A stretch of DNA of 62,801 nt, from NCBI GenBank assembly GCA_964442285.1, contig CAYTZH010000030.1, forward strand, positions 1-62,801, given 5' to 3'. Below, one piece after another: positions 52,538-60,962 of the stretch; position 1 is the stretch's first letter, and each line of letters begins with the position of its first letter. This stretch comes from CAYTZH01 sp964442285. GTDB taxonomy: Bacteria; Myxococcota_A; UBA9160; JAFDET01. The translations under genes were made by a program, and so were the position numbers. The notes below the pieces were generated by a model. It was not told the origin of the DNA. It made no database searches and saw only the letters and a program-made list of their open reading frames with translations.

Positions 52538-53625
52538 CAGATCTTTCCCTTCTTCTGCAGGATGCGTCGGGCGTGGCTCGAGACCGCGCTCGGGACGTCC
52601 TTGCTCTTCATGATGGACTTCAGGTCCCGTTCCTGGAGGTAGTTCAGGAACTTCATGGCCGAGGGCTGGGGCGTCTTGGGATTGGTCGCCAGCGCGCGCT
52701 TCACCTGGTAGCTGCGGGTCCACTCCCGGTTGGACGCGATGATGCGCAGCACCTCGTCGCTCAGGTTGCGGGCCTGGGCGAAGCCCACCACCTCGTTCTC
52801 GGTGATCTTCGGGCTGCGGATCGCAGCGGTGGCGACGATCTTGTTGGTGTCGCGCACGAGCAGGGCGCGGGCCTCCTTGTTGCCCAGGCGGCCGAGCTTG
52901 ACCTTCTGCATCACGTTCATGTTCTGGATGAGGGCGTACAGGTTGCCCTGCTCGGCGGGGTCGAGCTCGTCGTCCCGATCCTCCACCAGCTCCCGGGCGA
53001 GGCCGCTGGCGTCGTCGCCGAGGACGGCGCGCAGGGCGGCCAGGGCCGTCTCGTCGGTGATCTCCTCTGCCTCCGGGAGGTCGTCGGGGTCCTCCTCCTC
53101 GGCGACCTCCGCCTCCGGACGCTCGACGCCCAGGAAGCCCAGGATGCGGTCGATCACGGCCCGCCCGGTGAGCGCGTTGGCGCCCAGGGCGTCGACGATG
53201 GCCGGACAGCGCAGCATCCGCTGCTGGTTGTTGGCGACGATGTCCACGACGCGCTTGTGGGGCAGCGTGGCCAGGAACGCGACCGTGTCGTCGTCGAGGG
53301 CGGCGTTGAGGGCCAGCGTCTCGATCCGGTCCGCATCGTCCTTGTGGACGTGGGCCAGGTGGGAGAGCAGGGCCGGATGCGCGTCCGCGGCGAGCACCGT
53401 GTCGACGAGCTCCGCCGGCAGGCCCTCGAGACTCTGCCGCGCGCGGTCCTTCACCTCGGCGTCGGGATCGTGGATCAGGGCGAACAGCACCGTGGCCAGC
53501 TCGACCGGGGGCAGGGGCAGGGCGCCGCCGGCCGCCATGCGGCGCACCTCCACCGGAGACTCGCGGCTGGCGTACTTCTGCGCCTGGGGCGAGAGGTTCA
53601 GGCGGATCTTTCGGGACTCGCTCAT
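52537..53625 (-). CDS. Conserved helical (HEAT-like) protein of the GTPase module
   Basis: A soluble, mostly helical protein of 362 residues. Two halves of short helical repeats (ATVLFALIHDPDAEVKDRA, LLSHLAHVHKDDADRIETLAL, ATAAIRSPKITENEVVGFAQ, VKRALATNPKTP) flank an acidic linker (AEEEDPDDLPEAEEITDE). The second half, from NMNVMQKVKLGRLGNKEAR to SSHARRILQKKGK, looks strongly conserved and basic. I believe that similar proteins occur in myxobacteria without a known function, but cannot check. ATG 53625. The stop overlaps the GTPase ATG, so the two are probably made together, and a direct regulator or scaffold of the GTPase is a fair guess. Confidence 0.75.
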   Translation of the reverse strand: MSESRKIRLNLSPQAQKYASRESPVEVRRMAAGGALPLPPVELATVLFALIHDPDAEVKDRARQSLEGLPAELVDTVLAADAHPALLSHLAHVHKDDADRIETLALNAALDDDTVAFLATLPHKRVVDIVANNQQRMLRCPAIVDALGANALTGRAVIDRILGFLGVERPEAEVAEEEDPDDLPEAEEITDETALAALRAVLGDDASGLARELVEDRDDELDPAEQGNLYALIQNMNVMQKVKLGRLGNKEARALLVRDTNKIVATAAIRSPKITENEVVGFAQARNLSDEVLRIIASNREWTRSYQVKRALATNPKTPQPSAMKFLNYLQERDLKSIMKSKDVPSAVSSHARRILQKKGKI

Positions 53626-53659
53626 GCGCTCCGCCTCTCGCGCCGCGTCGGACCGCCCC

Positions 53660-55726
53660 TCAGGACTCGTCGGCGGCCTCGACCCGCGACTCGGCCACGA
53701 CCTTCTCCCGGACCTGTGCCGGTGCCTCGTCGTAGTGCGAGAACTCCATGTGAAACGCGCCCTTGCCTCCGGTGAGGCTGGTGAGGGCGGTGGAGTACTC
53801 GAGCATCTCCGCCATCGGCACGGTGGCCTTCACCAGGGTGGCCGTACCGCGCGACTCGCTGGCCTGCACGCGCCCGCGGCGACTCGAGATGTCGCCCATC
53901 ACGTCGCCCACGTGATCGTCCGGGACCGTGACCTCCACCTGCACGACCGGCTCGAGCAGCGTCGCCCCGGCCTGCGACACCGCCGACTTGAAGCCGAAGG
54001 CGCCCGCCAGCTTGAAGGCCATCTCGTTCGAGTCGACGCTGTGGTGCTTGCCGTCGATGCAGCGCACGCGCACGTCCACCACGGGGTACCCCGCCAGGGG
54101 ACCGCGCGCCATGGACTCCACCACGCCCTTCTCCACGGCCGGGATCAGGCCTCGTGGAATCGCGCCGCCGACGATCTCGTCGCAGAACTCGAACCCCCCG
54201 CCCCGGGCCAAGGGCTCGACGGTCAGGTAGCAGACCCCGAACATGCCCTTGCCACCCGTCTGCTTCTTCAGCTTGCCTTCGACGTTCTCCGCCTTGCGGG
54301 TGATCGTCTCCCGGTAGGGCACCTTCGGCGTCTTGAGGTCGACGTCCACCTCGAACATCCGCCGCAGTCGCTGGACCGTGGTCCGGATGTGGAGCTCGCC
54401 CATCCCCGTCAGCAGGAACTCACCGGTCGACGCCTCGCGGTCGAGGGAGAGCGTCGGATCCTCCTCCACCAGTCGGCCGAGCGAGGCATGGACTTTATCC
54501 TCGTCTCCCTGGGATTTCGCAGAGATGGCATAGGAAAGCACGCCCTGGGGAATGGGGATCTGCGGCAGCCGGACGCCCTTCTTCTCCGCGGTGAGGGCGT
54601 GCCCGGTGTGGGTGTCCTTGAGCTTGGCGACCGCCACCACGTCGCCCGGTCCCGCCTCCGGGACCTCGGCGTGGTCTCCTCCCCGCATCACGAAGAGCTT
54701 GCCGAGGCGCTCCTTCTCCCCGGTGCTGGCGTTGAGGACGACCTCGTCGTGCTGGAAGCGACCCGAGACGACCCGGAAGACCGAGAGGGTCCCGGCGTAG
54801 CGGTCGATCACGGTCTTCAGCACCAGCGCGGCGGGGGTGGCGGCCGCGTCCCCGGCGAGCGCCACCTCGCCTTCCTCGCTGCTGGCGGTCCACGGCGCGC
54901 GCTCCGCCGGGGAGGGGAGCAGGTCCACGATGGCCGCCAGCAGCAGGTCCACGCCGAGGGGGGCGGTGGCGGCGCCGGCGTACACCGGGACCAGCGCGCG
55001 GCTCCGCACGGCCGTGACCAGGCCCCGCCGGACCTCGTCGTCGCCGAGCTCGCCCTCCTCCAGGTACTTCTCCAGCAGCTCGTCGTCGCACTCCGCCACG
55101 GCCTCCACGAGCTCCTGGCGGGCCGTGTCCACGGCGTCCGCCAGCTCCGCCGGCACCTCCCCCACGCCTCCGGCGGTGTGGGCGCGCCGGCCCATGAGAT
55201 CCACGACCCCGCGGAAGCCCTCGGCCCAGCCGATGGGGAGGACCACCGGGACGGCCGGCACGCCCAGCTTCTTCAGGCCCGACACGGCGCCCGCGAAGTC
55301 GGCCCGCTCCCGGTCCATGCCATTGACGAAGGCGAGCGCCGCGGCGCCCGCGTCGAGGCCGGCCTGCAGCATCCTCTCGGTGCCCACCTTGGGCCCGTCC
55401 ACCGCCGACACGGTGGCGACGACGCCGTCCATGCCGCGCAGCACGATCAGGCCGTCGCCCTGGAAGTTCGGATCGCCGGGAGTGTCCGCCAGGGTGATGT
55501 GATGGTCCTGCCAGTCGAAGGCGTAGAAGGAGGTGCTGATGGTGGCGGTGTGGCGGTCCTTCTCCTCGGGCAGGTAGTTCAGCACCGAGGAGCCGTCGTC
55601 CACCCGGCCGAGGGTCGGCGTCGCGCCCGCGAGGTGGAGCAAGGCCTCGCCGAGCGAGGTCTTGCCGTCGTGGGCGTGGCCCACCAGCGCCACGGTCCGG
55701 GTGCGCGGGACGTCCGTGTTCTTCAT
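53660..55726 (-). CDS. Elongation factor G paralogue (EF-G2-like) with altered GTPase motifs
   Basis: A 688-residue translational GTPase with all five EF-G domains: G1 GHAHDGKTS (16-24), G3 DTPGDPNF (81-88), G4 NGMD (135-138), domain II (GTLSVFRVVSGRF), domain IV (GGKGMFGVCYLTVEPL) and domain V (VQVEVTVPDDHVGDVMGDISSRRGRV). Canonical EF-G has DTPGHVDF and NKMD, so the catalytic His is Asp85 and the guanine-loop Lys is Gly136. Ordinary GTP turnover is therefore doubtful. It may be a specialised ribosome factor like other second EF-Gs. ATG 55726 overlaps coaX (ATGA). Confidence 0.9.
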   Translation of the reverse strand: MKNTDVPRTRTVALVGHAHDGKTSLGEALLHLAGATPTLGRVDDGSSVLNYLPEEKDRHTATISTSFYAFDWQDHHITLADTPGDPNFQGDGLIVLRGMDGVVATVSAVDGPKVGTERMLQAGLDAGAAALAFVNGMDRERADFAGAVSGLKKLGVPAVPVVLPIGWAEGFRGVVDLMGRRAHTAGGVGEVPAELADAVDTARQELVEAVAECDDELLEKYLEEGELGDDEVRRGLVTAVRSRALVPVYAGAATAPLGVDLLLAAIVDLLPSPAERAPWTASSEEGEVALAGDAAATPAALVLKTVIDRYAGTLSVFRVVSGRFQHDEVVLNASTGEKERLGKLFVMRGGDHAEVPEAGPGDVVAVAKLKDTHTGHALTAEKKGVRLPQIPIPQGVLSYAISAKSQGDEDKVHASLGRLVEEDPTLSLDREASTGEFLLTGMGELHIRTTVQRLRRMFEVDVDLKTPKVPYRETITRKAENVEGKLKKQTGGKGMFGVCYLTVEPLARGGGFEFCDEIVGGAIPRGLIPAVEKGVVESMARGPLAGYPVVDVRVRCIDGKHHSVDSNEMAFKLAGAFGFKSAVSQAGATLLEPVVQVEVTVPDDHVGDVMGDISSRRGRVQASESRGTATLVKATVPMAEMLEYSTALTSLTGGKGAFHMEFSHYDEAPAQVREKVVAESRVEAADES

Positions 55727-56547
55727 GTCGTCTCCTTTCGGGGGCCTTCGCCCCGTTCGGGGCGGTTCTTCTCGAACAGGATCCGCAGTCCCTCGAGCGT
55801 GAGGAAGGGCTCCACCCGCTCGATGACCTTGGACTCGCCGGCGATGCGCGCGGCCAGGCCCCCGGTGGCGATGCAGCGGGCGTCGTCGCCCAGCTCGCCG
55901 CGGATCCGCTCGACCATGGCATCCACCAGCCCGGCGTAGCCGTAGAGGAGGCCCGACTGGAGGGCGCCGGTGGTGGTCTTTCCGATCACCGACTTGGGTC
56001 GGGCGATCTCCACCCGGTGGAGCATGGAGGCCCGCTCGAAGAGCGCTTCCATGGAGATGTGGATGCCCGGGAAGATGGCCCCGCCGACGTACTCGCCGGC
56101 CCGGGAGACGCAGTCGAAGGTGGTGGCGGTGCCGAAGTCGACGGAGACCATCGGCCCGCCGAAGAGCTCGAAGGCGGCGACCGCGTTCACGATCCGGTCG
56201 GCGCCGACCTCGCGGGGGTTCTCGTAGCGGACGGGCATGCCGGTGCGGATGCCCGGTCCGACGACCAGGGGCGGGCGATCGAAGAGCTTGGCGCTCACCC
56301 GTTCCCAGATGGGCATCATCGGCGGAACGACGCTCGAGACGATCACGTCGGTGACCGCGCGCGGGTCGCGGCTGGCGGCGTCGAAGAGGGCGCGGACCAT
56401 CACTGTCACCTCGTCGGAGGTCTGCTCGCGCCGGGTCGAGAGGCGCCAGTGCTCGGCGAGCTCGCCGGCGCCCGTGCGCCAGTCGAACAGGCCCAGCACC
56501 ACGTTGGTGTTGCCCACGTCGATGGCCAGGAGCACCCGGTCCTTCAC
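55723..56547 (-). CDS. coaX: Type III pantothenate kinase
   Basis: Phosphorylates pantothenate in the first step of coenzyme A synthesis. The 274 residues carry the three CoaX signatures: AIDVGNTNVVLGLFD at the N-terminus, GADRIVNAVAAFELFG, and VSVDFGTATTFDCVS with YVGGAIFPGI. This ASKHA-fold enzyme is not inhibited by CoA and needs a monovalent cation in the family. GTG 56547 follows GGAGG and overlaps the birA stop (GTGA). The birA-coaX pairing is widespread and may coordinate biotin-dependent carboxylation with CoA supply. Confidence 0.95.
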   Translation of the reverse strand: MKDRVLLAIDVGNTNVVLGLFDWRTGAGELAEHWRLSTRREQTSDEVTVMVRALFDAASRDPRAVTDVIVSSVVPPMMPIWERVSAKLFDRPPLVVGPGIRTGMPVRYENPREVGADRIVNAVAAFELFGGPMVSVDFGTATTFDCVSRAGEYVGGAIFPGIHISMEALFERASMLHRVEIARPKSVIGKTTTGALQSGLLYGYAGLVDAMVERIRGELGDDARCIATGGLAARIAGESKVIERVEPFLTLEGLRILFEKNRPERGEGPRKETT

Positions 56548-57542
56548 GCGACCTCCTCCTTGGCGAGGGTCACGTCGCCCGCCACCACACGCTCCACCCG
56601 GCCCGCCGCGCCTTCCATCAGCAGGGCTCCGTCGGCGTCGATGCCCCGGGCCGTCCCCCGCCGTTCGCTGCCGTCGAGGTCCACGACGCCGATGCGGCGA
56701 CCCGCCATCCGGAAGCGTCGCTGGAAGCGCTCGCGCAGGGCGCCGAAGCCCCGCGCGGCGTGCGTGTCGAGCACCGCTTCGAGGGTTGTGTAGAGGCGAC
56801 GGGCGAAGGCGGGACGGTCGACCCGTTGCCCCGTGAAGCCCGCGACGCTGGTGGCCCGCCGCCGGAACTCCTCCGGGAAGGAGGCCGGGTCGACGTTCAG
56901 GTTGACGCCGATCCCGAGCACGGCGAAGTCCACGCGGGTGGCCTCGGCGCCGAGCTCCATGAGGATGCCGGAGGTCTTGAGGCCGCCGAGGAGCACGTCG
57001 TTGGGCCACTTGATCTCCACGGCCTCGTCGCCGGCCTCCGCGGCCACCGCCTCGGCCACGGCCACCGCGGCCGCCAGGATCAAGGTGGGTGCCTCGGCGG
57101 TGGTGAGGCGCGGGCGCAGCACCGAGGAGGAGTAGAGGTTCACGCCCGCGGGCGAGAAGAAGGCGCGTCCCAGGCGGCCGCGGCCGGCGGTCTGCCCCTC
57201 GGCCACCACCGTCGTGCCCGTCGGCGCTCCCTCCCGGGCGCGTTCGAGCGCGATCCGGTTGGTGGAGTCGGTCTCCTCCAGGTAGACGATCTCGTGGGCG
57301 AGCCAGCGGGTCTCGAGCCCGTCCTGGATCTCCTCCGGGTAGAGGCGATCGGGAACGCCGACGAGGCGATAGCCGCCGCCGGGCTCCCCGTCCACCGCGT
57401 AGCCGAGGCCGCGGAGGCTCTCCACGTGCTTCCACACCTGGGCGCGCGACACGCCCAGGGAGCGGGAGAGGGCCTCTCCGGAGCACGACCGGGGACCGGC
57501 ACGTCGGAGCGTCTCGAGCACCCGCGCCGGTCCCGGGTTCAC
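56544..57542 (-). CDS. birA: Bifunctional biotin ligase/biotin operon repressor
   Basis: Activates biotin with ATP and attaches it to carboxylase lysines. The 332 residues include an N-terminal winged helix (SCSGEALSRSLGVSRAQVWKHVE), so it may also repress biotin genes, the ligase core with TDSTN, AGRGRLGRAFFSP for biotinyl-AMP and IKWPNDVLLGGLKTSGIL, and the C-terminal SH3-like domain (FRMAGRRIGVVDLDGSERRG). GTG 57542 overlaps the nadC stop (GTGA). No biotin synthesis gene is in the window. Confidence 0.95.
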   Translation of the reverse strand: MNPGPARVLETLRRAGPRSCSGEALSRSLGVSRAQVWKHVESLRGLGYAVDGEPGGGYRLVGVPDRLYPEEIQDGLETRWLAHEIVYLEETDSTNRIALERAREGAPTGTTVVAEGQTAGRGRLGRAFFSPAGVNLYSSSVLRPRLTTAEAPTLILAAAVAVAEAVAAEAGDEAVEIKWPNDVLLGGLKTSGILMELGAEATRVDFAVLGIGVNLNVDPASFPEEFRRRATSVAGFTGQRVDRPAFARRLYTTLEAVLDTHAARGFGALRERFQRRFRMAGRRIGVVDLDGSERRGTARGIDADGALLMEGAAGRVERVVAGDVTLAKEEVA

Positions 57543-58417
57543 GTTCGGACGCCTCCGGCGGCGTCGCCGCAGAGCTCGAGCGCCAGGTCCGCGGCGGGCG
57601 CCGAATGGGTGAGGGCGCCGATGGAGATCCGGTGGACGCCGGTCTCGGCCACGCTGCGCACGTTGTGGAGATCCACGCCGCCCGAGGCCTCGAGGGGCAG
57701 CCGCTCCCCCAGGGCCTCGACGATCTTGCGCAGCTCCGCCGGTGTCCGGTTGTCCAGCAGCAGGGAGTCGGCGCCGGCGTCTGCCGCCGCCCGCGCGTCC
57801 TCGAGGGACTCGACCTCGACCTGGATGTGCAGGTGCGGCGGGGCGACGCCGCGGGCCGTCTTCACGGCCAGGGCGGGGCTGCCCGCGGCCGCCGCGTGGT
57901 TGTCCTTGATCAGCAGGGCGTCGTCGAGGGCGAAGCGGTGATTGGTGCCGCCGCCCGCGGCGACCGCGTACTTGTCGAGAGCGCGCCAGCCGGGCAGGGT
58001 CTTGCGGGTGTCGACGATGGCCGCCCGGGTGCCGGCCACCGCGTCCACGAAGCGGCGGGTGAGGGTGGCGACGCCGCAGAGGCGCTGGAGGAAGTTCAGG
58101 GCCGTCCGCTCGGCGGCGAGCAGGGCGTGGAGCGAGCCCGCCACGCGAGCCAGCGGCGCGGGGCCGTCCAGGACGTCGCCGTCCCGGGCGTGGGGCGTCC
58201 AGCGGACCTCCGGGTCGAGCTGGGCGAAGACGGCGCGGGCCACGTCGAGCCCACAGACCACCAGGGGGGCCCGGGCCTCGATCGCGGCGGCGGCCGGGCG
58301 ATCCCGGGGCAGGACGGCGCGGGTGGTGACGTCCCCGGAGCGGAGGTCCTCTTCGAGGGCCCGCTCGACCAGCGGCATCCAGGTCTGGGCCGGCGGCAGG
58401 GCAGGGGGCAGGCTCAC
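57539..58417 (-). CDS. nadC: Nicotinate-nucleotide pyrophosphorylase (carboxylating)
   Basis: Makes nicotinate mononucleotide from quinolinate and phosphoribosyl pyrophosphate in de novo NAD synthesis. The 292 residues show EDLRSGDVTTRA at the N-terminus, AERTALNFLQRLCGVATLT, DTRKTLPGWRALDKYAV, GGGTNHRFALDDALLIKDNH and VEVESLEDARAA, then the C-terminal GGVDLHNVRSVAETGV. All phosphate-binding Arg and Lys appear present. GTG 58417 is the only start close to the conserved region. First of four overlapping genes nadC-birA-coaX-EF-G2. Confidence 0.96.
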   Translation of the reverse strand: MSLPPALPPAQTWMPLVERALEEDLRSGDVTTRAVLPRDRPAAAAIEARAPLVVCGLDVARAVFAQLDPEVRWTPHARDGDVLDGPAPLARVAGSLHALLAAERTALNFLQRLCGVATLTRRFVDAVAGTRAAIVDTRKTLPGWRALDKYAVAAGGGTNHRFALDDALLIKDNHAAAAGSPALAVKTARGVAPPHLHIQVEVESLEDARAAADAGADSLLLDNRTPAELRKIVEALGERLPLEASGGVDLHNVRSVAETGVHRISIGALTHSAPAADLALELCGDAAGGVRT

Positions 58418-58482
58418 AGCCTGCCGAGTCTAGCATCCCGGCCCCCGGCCCTGGCGGCCGGCAGAGCCGGGGATCGGGCCGC

Positions 58483-59952
58483 CTACTCGTCCTCGCCCTT
58501 GAGGCGCCGGATCTCCTCCCGGATGAGCGACTCGGCCATCTGGGGGATCACCTCCCAGGCGATGGCCTCCACGCGCTCCACCACCTGGTTGACGATCCGG
58601 TCCGGAAGGTCCGAGAAGGCCTCCCAGGCCATCTTCTCCAGGGAGTCGTGGAGGCGGTCCCGCATCATCGGGGTGAGCCGCGCGGCCGGATCCGGCGTCT
58701 CCGCAGCCTTCGGAGCGACCTCGGGCCGGCTCGGCGCCGGCTCGGTCCGGGGTGCCGGAGCCGCCGGCGTCGTCAGCAGCGGTGCCGCGGGCACCACCGA
58801 CTCGGGCTCCGGAGCCGGATCCAGATCCAGGGCCGGGGCCACGATCGTGGCCGCGGCCTCGGCCCGGCGCGGGCGCGCGGCCAGCGGCGCCCCCAGGTCC
58901 GAGGAGGAGACGTCGAAGTCGGCCGCCGCCGCGGGGTCGAGCAGGGCCTCCCGGCTGGCGGCGCTCGGCTCGAGATCGGCGAGGGGGTCGGCGCCGGGGC
59001 TCGCCGCGCCCGTGTCCTCGAAGCCGAAGTCGAAGGCGTCGGCGGCCGCCTCCGCCGGGGCGGCGGGTACGGCCGGCGCCACGTCGGGCATCGCGTCGGC
59101 CACCACGGTCGTCGGCGCGCCGAGATCCGACGCGGCCAGCGGGTCCAGGTCCTGGCCGCTGTCGCTGCCGGAGGACACCTCGAGGGCGTCGAGGCCTTCC
59201 TCGAAGCCCACGTCGAGCGCTCCCGCCTGGCCGAGCGCGGGCTCCGGCGCGACGGCCACGGTCGCGTCGGCGGGAGCCGGGTCCGGCTCGGGGGCGAGCA
59301 CCGTGGCGGCCTCGGGGCTCCGGGAGCCCGCAGCGCCGGGGTCGTCGACCACGGGCGCGAAGTCGAAGGCGCTCTCGCCGGCGTCGAGCTCGAAGGCGGT
59401 CGTGGCGGGCTCGGCCTCCGGGGTGGCGGGCGCGAGCTCGGCCTCGTCGTCGAAGAAGTCGAAGGCGTCATCGCCCGAGGCGTCTCCGGCGCGCGGCGGC
59501 GCCACGTCCAGCTCCGGCTCCGTCGTGGTCGCGGAGACCGCGGCGGCCGGCTCCGACGAAGCCGCGGCGACCGCTGCCGCCGGCGCGCGGGCCAGCAGCT
59601 CGTTCACCTGGTCGACCAGCGCCTGGGCCTCGAAGGGCTTGGTGATGTGCCCGTCGGCCCCCACCTGGCGGGCGCGCTCGTCGTCGAAGGCCTCGAAGGT
59701 GCCCGTGAGCAGCAACACCGGCACGTGGCGGAGCCCGGCTTCGGCCTTGATGGCCTCGCAGACCTCGTAGCCGCTGCGCCCGGGCATCACCACGTCGGCA
59801 AGTACCACGTCCGGCTTTGCTTCCCGGGCGCGGCTCACGGCGTCGTCGCCGTTGTCCACCGTGACGATCTGGATGTCCTCGTTGGCGAAGCTGATGCCCA
59901 CGACCTTCTGAATCGTGACGCTGTCATCCGCAAGTAGCAGGGTCTTGGACAT
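58483..59952 (-). CDS. Response regulator with long acidic disordered linker and conserved C-terminal helix
   Basis: A 489-residue protein. Residues 1-125 form a receiver domain: acidic pocket LLADDSVTIQ, phosphoacceptor Asp in VVLADVVMPG, Thr in LLLTGTF, Lys in HITKPFEA. About 290 residues of Ala/Pro/Asp/Glu-rich linker follow, with recurring Phe-Asp-Phe motifs (DAFDFF, SAFDFAP, DAFDFGFED). The last 60 residues are a conserved amphipathic region (MMRDRLHDSLEKMAWEAF, IPQMAESLIREEIRRL). There is no DNA-binding domain, so output is probably by protein contacts, as in FrzS or RomR. ATG 59952 follows GGGGGGA. The divergent neighbour is a PP2C phosphatase. Confidence 0.88.
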   Translation of the reverse strand: MSKTLLLADDSVTIQKVVGISFANEDIQIVTVDNGDDAVSRAREAKPDVVLADVVMPGRSGYEVCEAIKAEAGLRHVPVLLLTGTFEAFDDERARQVGADGHITKPFEAQALVDQVNELLARAPAAAVAAASSEPAAAVSATTTEPELDVAPPRAGDASGDDAFDFFDDEAELAPATPEAEPATTAFELDAGESAFDFAPVVDDPGAAGSRSPEAATVLAPEPDPAPADATVAVAPEPALGQAGALDVGFEEGLDALEVSSGSDSGQDLDPLAASDLGAPTTVVADAMPDVAPAVPAAPAEAAADAFDFGFEDTGAASPGADPLADLEPSAASREALLDPAAAADFDVSSSDLGAPLAARPRRAEAAATIVAPALDLDPAPEPESVVPAAPLLTTPAAPAPRTEPAPSRPEVAPKAAETPDPAARLTPMMRDRLHDSLEKMAWEAFSDLPDRIVNQVVERVEAIAWEVIPQMAESLIREEIRRLKGEDE

Positions 59953-60031
59953 GATCCCCCCCGTCGGGACGCCGGCCTCCGCCTGCGGGTGCCCTCCCGC
60001 GGCGGCGGCCGCTACCGCGACGCTGCCGGTA

Positions 60032-60060
60032 TTATCGTCAGTGTTCGCCCCGAGATTGAA
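60032..60060 (-). promoter_or_regulatory. Possible promoter of the response regulator run
   Basis: Minus strand: GATAAT (60037-60032, 5/6 to TATAAT), 17-bp spacer, TTCAAT (60060-60055, 3/6). It lies in one of the few AT-rich patches of the window, in the 257-bp divergent region 59953-60209. The leader would be about 75 bases. Confidence 0.4.
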
Positions 60061-60209
60061 TCCTTTTTGCACGTTGGGGGTCGATCGCTGCCCCCGCCCG
60101 AGACGTTCAAGGTGCGGAAGCATCGCTCCGATACCGGCTCCGTACCAGGGGCGTATACCCGACGGGTCGCACGGGGCGTCCCGGGGAGCCGAGGAGAGAG
60201 CGGAGCCGG

Positions 60210-60935
60210 ATGCGCCTGAACGCCGCAGCCGCCACGGATGTAGGCCTCCAGCGCCGGGCCAACGAGGACTGCCACGCCGTGGCGCCGGATCTGGCGCTCT
60301 ACGTGGTCGCGGACGGCATGGGAGGGCACGCCGCGGGCCAGCTCGCCAGCGATCTGGCCTGCCGGGCCGTGGTCTCGCGGGTCTCGGAGTCCGTCGGCCC
60401 CTCCAGCTTGAGCGAGCGGCTCCGGGGGGCGGTGGCGAGCGCCAACGAGGCCATCTTCCAGACGGCGGCGGCCCGCCCGGAGCTCCAGGGGATGGGGACC
60501 ACGGTGGTGGCTCTGCTGGCGAGCGGCGCTCGGGCCGCGGTCGCCCACGTGGGCGACAGCCGGGTCTACCGGGTCCGCGACCGCAGCATCCGTCAGCTGA
60601 CCGACGACCACTCCCTGGTGGGCGAGCTGGTCCGGCGCCGGCAGATCAGCCCCGACGATGCCCGGGAGCACCCCCACCGCCACGTCCTGACCCGGGCCCT
60701 GGGCGTCCGGGGCCACGTCGAGCCGGACCTCGCGGAGTTCGCCCTGGTCGCCGGGGACGTATTCGTGCTGTGCACCGACGGCCTGACGGCCCACGTGAGC
60801 GACGACGAGATGGCGAAGCGGGTCGGCGAGGCCGGCGACGACCTCCAGGAGACGGCCGAGAGCCTGGTGGACCTCGCCAATCAGCGCGGCGGCGAGGACA
60901 ACATCACGGTCGCGCTGATCCGCATCGAGGCCTGA
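60210..60935 (+). CDS. PP2C-type serine/threonine protein phosphatase
   Basis: Metal-dependent phosphatase of 241 residues, the Stp1/PrpC form. Seen: the motif order RRANEDCHAV, YVVADGMGGHAAGQLAS (first DG with metal-binding Asp), GMGTTVVALL, AHVGDSRVYRV, LTDDHSLVGELV, LTRALG, FVLCTDGLTAHVSDDE and GGEDNITVALI. It has no membrane or sensor domain. The usual partner is a Hanks-type kinase, but none is in the window. ATG 60210 follows GAGGAGAG. It diverges from the receiver-domain gene and converges with the sigma factor. Confidence 0.95.
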   Translation: MRLNAAAATDVGLQRRANEDCHAVAPDLALYVVADGMGGHAAGQLASDLACRAVVSRVSESVGPSSLSERLRGAVASANEAIFQTAAARPELQGMGTTVVALLASGARAAVAHVGDSRVYRVRDRSIRQLTDDHSLVGELVRRRQISPDDAREHPHRHVLTRALGVRGHVEPDLAEFALVAGDVFVLCTDGLTAHVSDDEMAKRVGEAGDDLQETAESLVDLANQRGGEDNITVALIRIEA

Positions 60936-60962
60936 GCCCACGAGAGCCCGCGGCGGGCCCCC

